Source: Solea solea
Taxonomy: Eukaryota; Chordata; Actinopteri; Pleuronectiformes; Soleidae
Assembly (NCBI RefSeq): GCF_958295425.1
Contig: NC_081149.1
Location: 6,725,194-6,789,193 of the forward strand
Reading direction: 5' to 3'
Length of the DNA stretch: 64,000 nt
Both the position numbers and the translations under genes were made by a program. The notes beneath the pieces are model-generated. The model saw nothing but the letters and a program-made list of their open reading frames with translations, had not been told where the DNA came from and did not search any database. How positions within the stretch are numbered: position 1 is the stretch's first letter; every line of letters starts with the position of its first letter. Positions 58,611 to 64,000 of the stretch are shown in pieces.

Positions 58611-59193
58611 TAAGTGTTTTTTGTTTTTGTTACCTTAAGTTTGTCCTACTCTGAGCAACTTCCTGTCTACAGTTTCTAACAGATCAATCTGAATTTTTGG
58701 GCGAGGACGCAAGTGTGTTCCCATGGTAAGAATCTACCATGTGATGAAATCACATTTTCAAGAAATCCCTGTCTCTTATAATGCACCAAACTCATCAGAT
58801 TTTAACATGTTTCAATCCCATTGAACAGGTTCAGATGTGTATGTATCATTGATTAAGTCATATACCAAAATCAATTGAAAAATGTTGCTTCTCGTGTCAA
58901 ATATTGATATGTGATTAATTGAAATCAATTTATTACAAAGCCTCTAGAGCATCTTAATTTGTTAATTAAAATATTTATTTAGTTATTTGCCCTGGGGTAT
59001 CGAATATTTTGACCCACCCCTAATATAATATATTAGATTTAAAACTATTTTTGTTTTATATGATTGTCGCTTTTATCATTCAGATATCACTTTTGACGAA
59101 TAACTTGATGTCTGCCATTCTGTTCATTTCCTGTCTGCGACGACATCTGGATTCAGGAAGAAAGATCTGTTGTTTATTTTTATATTTTTATTT

Positions 59194-59199
<6 letters not shown>

Positions 59200-59279
<80 letters not shown>
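59200..59279. repeat. (TA)n microsatellite
   Basis: About 40 perfect TA units, between the two copies of the local duplication. Confidence 0.95.
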
Positions 59280-59281
<2 letters not shown>

Positions 59282-59315
59282 CTTTTTTTTTTAATCTGTT
59301 CTTTAACAACCCAGA

Positions 59316-59392
59316 AGACACAAAACTGTTTAAGCTGTGTGTGTGAGTGGGGATGCAGCTCTTTAGGGAGTGGTCAGGAGTGAACGATGCCT
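59316..59392 (+). repeat. Local duplication, copy 2
   Basis: AGACACAAAACTGTT, then the 31-bp word beginning TGCAGCTCTTTAGGGAGTGG, in the same order and orientation as at 58528-58610. Confidence 0.8.
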
Positions 59393-60906
59393 AATGCAGG
59401 TCCTAAAACAGGTGTTTTACTGTTTTATGTGCCGTTTTCCTCCTCTTTAATGTCCCACACCAGGTTGGACTGAAGTCCCAGGATGCATTGCTGCTCTGAC
59501 CCCACAGCTGCAGACGTGTCCAGGATGTTGCCATATTGAGAAACTGACCTTTAACGTATCTTGACACCAAAGGCGTCGCATACAAATGATGAACCGAGCA
59601 CTCGGCACCAGCGCTGACTGGATTCTCCGTTTGTTGGAAACTTCATTTAATATCCACACTCTTCTGAAGCTCATGTTCTCATGGTCTTTGTCTCCTCTCG
59701 TCTGCGTTTTGTGGACAAGGTGGAGGTGAGAGTGGGGCCGCGTGCCAATTCGGGGTTTATTAATTAGACATTATAAACAGTATGGTTTTTAAAGCCAGGG
59801 CAATTTAATCAGGCATCCATGGCCTGTATTGAAAACATAATTATACTGAGGGGAATAGAGATGGCAGAGCTGTGAGCTCGGGGGCAAAGAAATGACGCAA
59901 CAGTGCCACCTAATGTGCGTGAGCTGCACGTGCACTGGTCAGTTCATGTTTGTGGAGCAGGTGGACTGAAAGAATTGCGCAAATTGAACGAACGAAAATA
60001 AAAGTTGAGTTAAGTGGGGCCATAGACATAAAGAGTTCAAATCTAAACATGAGGTAATAACAGTTGATGCTTCAGGGATGATTGGATGTGCTTTTAAAGA
60101 GATTAAATGTAGTTTCCATGGTGTTTATAGCGTCTAAAAATGAATCGGATAACACTGAGGAAAAGCGCCTGAATCCATGTTAGTTGTGAGTGGATTCATT
60201 AATCTGTGGCTGTTAAAGTGTCCAGAAGTTAAAAACCATTACAAAGGTAGAAGAAAAGGTATGGTAATCTATTAAAAAAGAAGCACATGGACGAGATTAA
60301 GAAAATACACATTTTGAATAAGTTTCATTTACAGCAAATATTGTGTTTTACTGGCAAAACCCCAAAACTGCCAATAATTGTAGTCTCTTTTATGGTTATT
60401 TTCATATTGTGTGCAAGTTGGTTTCATAAAATGTCAAAACGATGTTCTCAGAACCAAGTTTTAATGAAAGAAACTGGAAAATATTCACAATTAAGAAGCT
60501 GAAAATCATCACAGCTTGTTTTAATTATTTAAAAAAAAATAGATTATTAGATTAGTGATTATCAAAATAGTTGGCGATTGATGTAGAAATCAATGAATCA
60601 ACTGCAGCCCTAGTTTTAGTTGAAAATAAACTGACTTAACTGTCGCTGTCAGGTCTAACATTTATAAAAGCATATAATTATTATTATTATTATTATTTTA
60701 TGGCATTTCTTATTGCTTATATTCATCCCACAAAAAAATGTATATGAACTTTTAAATGGATTTCATTAGTGCATGTTTTTCATCTAGTATGAGATAAGTG
60801 TACATTTCAGTCACACTTTGTTGTGAAAAGTTTGGTTCAATAACTAAATGTAATGCAATTTAATGCACCTGTTTATATCAATATTGCGTCGACAGGAAAT
60901 GCCTAT

Positions 60907-60943
60907 ACGGAAGTGCTTTTATTCTTTTACAGAGACCGGAAGT
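60907..60943. promoter_or_regulatory. Pair of ETS-like sites
   Basis: CGGAAGT at 60909 and ACCGGAAGTAGCGG at 60935 are ETS-factor motifs, spaced 27 bp apart. Fish repeats also carry such words and no transcript can be assigned, so the call is weak. Confidence 0.2.
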
Positions 60944-62329
60944 AGCGGATGTTAGCTTAATCTTGTAAAATCTAGAGGAAAACGTTGAATTTCCCCGAAA
61001 ATTCCCGCTTATAAGTGCAGTTTTTCTGCCAGTGAAGTATCTCAGACCCCTGTTGAAGTTTCTTCTGCACGATAATATTCATTTTGGCAGTTTGTTTGTT
61101 AAACTTTCGCCTGTTTGTGAACCGTTGTGTCCTTCAGAATAGGCTTAGCAAGTTTTTCTCATTTCAACTCAACATGTTTATCCACTCGACCACTCGATAA
61201 ACTATATTATAAATATTGTATAAATACAAGTTATTGTCATGAGTATAATTATTATTTACAATCCACAAAGCGTCAAACAAAGTCAAATCCCAGAATTGTC
61301 AGATTTGTTGGTTTGTTCCAAATATTTATTTTGTCCTAAGCCCAGAAATGAAATGAATTAACCATTTCTAACTTTGAAATGTGCTTTGCATTTATTTAGT
61401 CTTGGAAAATAAACAACAAAAAAAGAAAGAATGAAATATGTTATATGCAAAAAGAAAATGAAGTATATACATTATGCTTTTAACCAGAAAGGCACCAAAG
61501 ACACATGAGCAGTAACTGCTTCCTGTTGGCTCAATAATAATAACACATAAAATAAAATGAAATAAAATAAATTGGACGTGGATTGGTGTGAAAATTGTGA
61601 AGCAAAAACAAAACATTAGATTAAAAACAAAAACACTAGTAGCAACATGAGGGTCTTTTAGTTTGCTCTCACGACGTGACTGTCTTTATTTTGAACGGTT
61701 AAAAAAAGCTAAATAAGACAATAGTGGTGTTGTGATAGCTAAAATATATATTATTTATTACATAAATACAATAGTCTTAATGCAGCACACTCGACATGTG
61801 CCTCATTTACTCCCTTTTGTGGCCACAAACTGTCCACTAAGTGTGCAAAGGGGGGGGAGAGATCATCCACGTGAGAACCTCAAATCCTCAAATACAAAAG
61901 TACGACTTCTGTCCAACGGGAAAATAATATTTTACACATTTGTAATAAATTATTTTAGTACATTTGTTTTGTCAGGCAAAAAAACAGCTACGGTTTACGG
62001 TGAAATGATGATGATTATTGGAGAGATTGTCTGCACATTAGACGCGTTTGTAACTAATCTGGACACAGAAAGACGCCTTTGGACGCTGAAGCCACCTGAA
62101 AAGTGACGCAATCGCCTGAACTAAAAAAAAGAAAGTGACTAAAGATCTCCAGAATAACATGTGCTGCGAGAAGTGGCAACACTGGAGCCGCAGATTAGAT
62201 TATTCTCCATCTGTGAGAGAAATTAGGTGAAAAGGTGAGGTAACGTCCTACTTGTGCAGAGGAGGATTAGAGCCAAATGTTTATATAAAAAAAAAAAAAA
62301 TCACACAATTCTTGCAGAAAAGTCAGAAT

Positions 62330-62580
62330 TGTTATTTTAAAATCAAAAGTTTTGAATTATGTGATTTTTTTTTCTTGAAGGAATTTTTTCACAAGATTTG
62401 ACTTTTTTCTCAAAGAATTCTAACAATATGTTTTTCCCCTTCAAGAAAAACAGTCAGATTTTCAGATTTTTTCTCAGGACTAACTTTAATCTTAGAAATC
62501 TGACTTTTTTTACTCTAACCTCAGACTTTGGACTTTTTATTGTTTGAAATCTGACTTTTTCTCTGAACTCTGGCCTACTT
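62330..62580. repeat. Degenerate TCAGAATT/TCTGACTTTTTT repeat, distal
   Basis: Loose repetition of AGAATTCT, TTTGACTTTTTTCTCA and AATCTGACTTTTT words. The same pattern fills much of the intron at 63300-63560, on the other side of the last exon of the SH3 gene. Confidence 0.6.
62536..62541 (-). terminator. Candidate poly(A) signal for the SH3 gene
   Basis: AATAAA on the minus strand, about 540 bp past the stop codon at 63079. It lies in a repeat, so it could be chance. Confidence 0.35.
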
Positions 62581-63078
62581 CAATTTTGTTTACAAAATAA
62601 AGGTTCACATGTGGCCCTGATCCTCTTCCATATACTCGTGTATTACTGTTATTAACACTCAGTGTAAAGATGGCAGCAGCAGCACTCATCTTCATCTTCT
62701 TCCTCCTCCTCCTCCTCATGCCAAGCTGTGGAACGAGGAAAGCACTTGTACCGTCGATGGAACCTGAGCTCAAAGAAACACTGGAAAAGAAATATATAAA
62801 TATATATATATATGTTGTGGCATGCAATGGAAATGAAAATAACCTTGTGGTTTCGGTGGCTAAAAATGGGATTACGGTGAAATTAGGAACTAGGACCGTT
62901 AGCACCTCTCTGCTCACGTGGAGGAAACTTTCTCATGAAATGAAAATCCTTGCGTTCCTGTAACAGCAGCAGTTTCTCTCTCTGTCGCGCTCAGCGTTGC
63001 TTCACGGTAAGAACTGCATTCATCTGAATGAAATGTTAATCTCTTCCTCTGTCGTTCCTCGCGTTGTGTGTGCGTCCG

Positions 63079-63230
63079 TCATTTGTTTATGGCGATGGTG
63101 ACGTAAGAGGTCGGTATGTAGCCTTCGTCGCCGTTGTTCCTGCGGACGCGCGTCCAGCCGTCCCCTTTGTCCTCCTCCACCACAGCCAGCACCTCCCCTT
63201 CCTGCATGGAGATGGTCCCTTCACTGGCAC
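63079..63230 (-). CDS. Terminal exon of CIP4/TRIP10-like F-BAR/SH3 gene
   Basis: CIP4-family proteins bend membranes with an F-BAR domain, bind Cdc42, and recruit WASP and dynamin through a C-terminal SH3 domain during endocytosis and actin remodelling. This exon gives the SH3 core: the GTISMQEGE strand, the acidic [13 protein letters not shown] loop with the conserved Trp of the proline-binding groove, and EGYIPTSYV with the conserved Pro and Tyr. The stop TGA at 63081-63079 follows AINK, so the protein ends just past the domain, as usual in the family. The acceptor TTTCCCCCAG lies at 63240-63231, and the exon's first two bases complete a glycine codon split across the intron. FNBP1 or FNBP1L are alternatives, but the GTISM and WTRVRR words favour TRIP10. 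Confidence 0.88.
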
Positions 63231-63865
63231 CTGGGGGAAAAAAAAGGAGAACTTTGAGATTTAAGTCTGAATTCTAACTCCAATCTGTTAAAACAAATCC
63301 AACTCAGACATCAGAGAAAAAATTTGTCTAATCTCAGAATTCTGACTTTTTTGGGTGAAATTCAGACTTTAATCTAAAAAGCAAAATTTGACTTTTTCTC
63401 AAAGAACTCTGAAAGAAAAACTCTTGCTTTCCTGTCTTTTTTTCTCAGAATTTTGACTCCAAATCTTTTTTTCCCCCAAAATAATTCTGAAAACATAGCA
63501 CTCTGACCCCATTTAAAATTTGATTCCAAAATCAAAGAATTCTGAAAAAACAAACAAACTCAATATTCTGGTTTTACTCTTGAATTATGCCCCCCCCCTC
63601 ACACGTAGAAATCAGAGACAGAGTCCTTTTTTCTATCGTTTTGAGCAGAAAATGTGACTATTTTCGCTTTAAGGATCCAAGAATACACAGACTCTATTGA
63701 GTTCTGATGAGTTCCAGTGTAGTTGACATACCGGGGAAGTTGTACATGGCGGTGCAGTTCCCGATTGGAACGGTCAGTTCGTCGTCTTCAAAGTCGTCAT
63801 CAAACTCGGCGTAGATGGCTTGAGACGGATCGGGCGTGCTTTCATCAGAGTGAGCTCCATCAGGA
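63079..63865 (-). CDS. TRIP10-like gene, 3' end only
   Basis: The two exons above are the last of a gene transcribed toward lower coordinates. Everything N-terminal of the linker lies beyond 64000. It is the only host gene with firm support in the window. The TRIP10 identity is from recognised sequence words, not a search, and a fish paralogue (a or b copy) cannot be told apart. Confidence 0.7.
63231..63731 (-). other. Intron (501 bp) of the SH3 gene
   Basis: Donor CCCCG|GTATGT at 63731 and acceptor CCCCCAG ending at 63231. Phase is preserved (one base, then two). Much of it is a degenerate TCAGAATTTTGACTTTTT repeat, and an 8-base C run lies near 63591. Confidence 0.85.
63732..63865 (-). CDS. 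Penultimate exon of CIP4/TRIP10-like F-BAR/SH3 gene
   Basis: This 134-bp exon encodes 44 whole codons plus one base at each end. The first part is a Ser/Asp/Pro-rich linker, then a strongly acidic stretch [13 protein letters not shown], then [13 protein letters not shown], which begins the SH3 domain (AMYNF stands for the usual ALYDY). The acceptor is TTGTCCTTGCAG, directly after a GT repeat. The donor is G|GTATGT. Joined in phase to the next exon it completes the SH3 domain. The acidic linker followed by the SH3 domain is the layout of TRIP10/CIP4. The upstream exons for the Cdc42-binding and F-BAR parts are outside the window. Confidence 0.85.
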
Positions 63866-63876
63866 CTGCAAGGACA

Positions 63877-63879
<3 letters not shown>

Positions 63880-63909
<30 letters not shown>
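63880..63909. repeat. (CA)n microsatellite in the SH3-gene intron
   Basis: About 15 CA units. On the gene's strand it is a GT run ending about 15 bases before the acceptor of the penultimate exon. A fragment of the TGTCCTCAC/GGTTAGG dispersed repeat follows to about 63955. Confidence 0.92.
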
Positions 63910-63911
<2 letters not shown>

Positions 63912-64000
63912 AGTGAGGACACCTAACCCCAACCCTGGAAAAAGCCCTTTAAAAGAGAAAATAAGAGAAAACAGAACATACAGGTGAAAACATAACATCA

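Larger units (their letters stand above)
57491..62329. other. No gene recognised over most of 4.8 kb
   Basis: AT-rich with short frames only. It includes a duplicated 31-bp word (58572-58602 and 59354-59384), a TA tract, a CNE-like block at 59735-59860, and ETS-like sites near 60907 and 60935. Confidence 0.5.

Noticed and set aside
60927..60943. Splice acceptor TTCTTTTACAG followed by an exon
   Set aside because: No open frame with a recognisable protein or donor follows.
62670..62963. 97-codon frame with a signal-peptide-like start (MAAAALIFIFFLLLLL)
   Set aside because: The hydrophobic run comes from TTC/CTC repeats. The frame is antisense to the 3' flank of the SH3 gene and has no recognisable mature domain.

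Overview
The window looks like intergenic or intronic DNA from a teleost fish. The evidence is the mix of mobile elements: Tc1-like transposons with long inverted repeats, hAT elements with 8-bp target duplications, and tRNA-headed SINE-like repeats with ATGG tails. Several other families familiar from bony fish are present, together with abundant CA/GT, AT, GATA and CTG microsatellites. The species cannot be named from the sequence alone.

The only host protein-coding sequence I can defend is at the right edge. Two exons on the minus strand (63865-63732 and 63230-63079) splice in phase, 1 + 44 codons + 1 base and then 2 bases, to give an acidic linker and a C-terminal SH3 domain ending in a stop. 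This is the 3' end of an F-BAR/SH3 gene of the CIP4/FBP17/Toca-1 family, most like TRIP10. The rest of that gene lies beyond 64000.

Layout. 1-9.4 kb: mostly unique AT-rich DNA with an 11-bp minisatellite and a tail-to-tail pair of SINE-like repeats. 9.4-11.5 kb: a satellite of ~21-bp monomers with nested higher-order repeats and one inverted monomer outside it. 11.5-20.3 kb: dispersed repeats, a 350-bp inverted repeat and an interrupted CTG tract. 20.3-27.1 kb: long AT tracts, one cruciform-like, and a decayed Tc1 transposase. 27-36 kb: degenerate dispersed repeats, a SINE with a 24-base C run, and TTAAGG repeats. 36-48 kb: MITE-like elements, a small hAT element with a target duplication, and a SINE split by another repeat. 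50.0-51.66 kb: a structurally complete Tc1-like transposon with a single-base frameshift in its transposase, followed by a GATA/GACA tract. 54.25-55.16 kb: a hAT deletion derivative. 56.4-56.7 kb: a promoter-like GC-rich block with two matching splice donors on the minus strand. 57.5-62.5 kb: largely featureless.

Nothing here forms a working multi-gene system. The most unusual structure is the three-level satellite at 9.67-11.47 kb. The best structurally documented objects are the Tc1 and hAT insertions. Most long open frames in the window look like chance or repeat translations.
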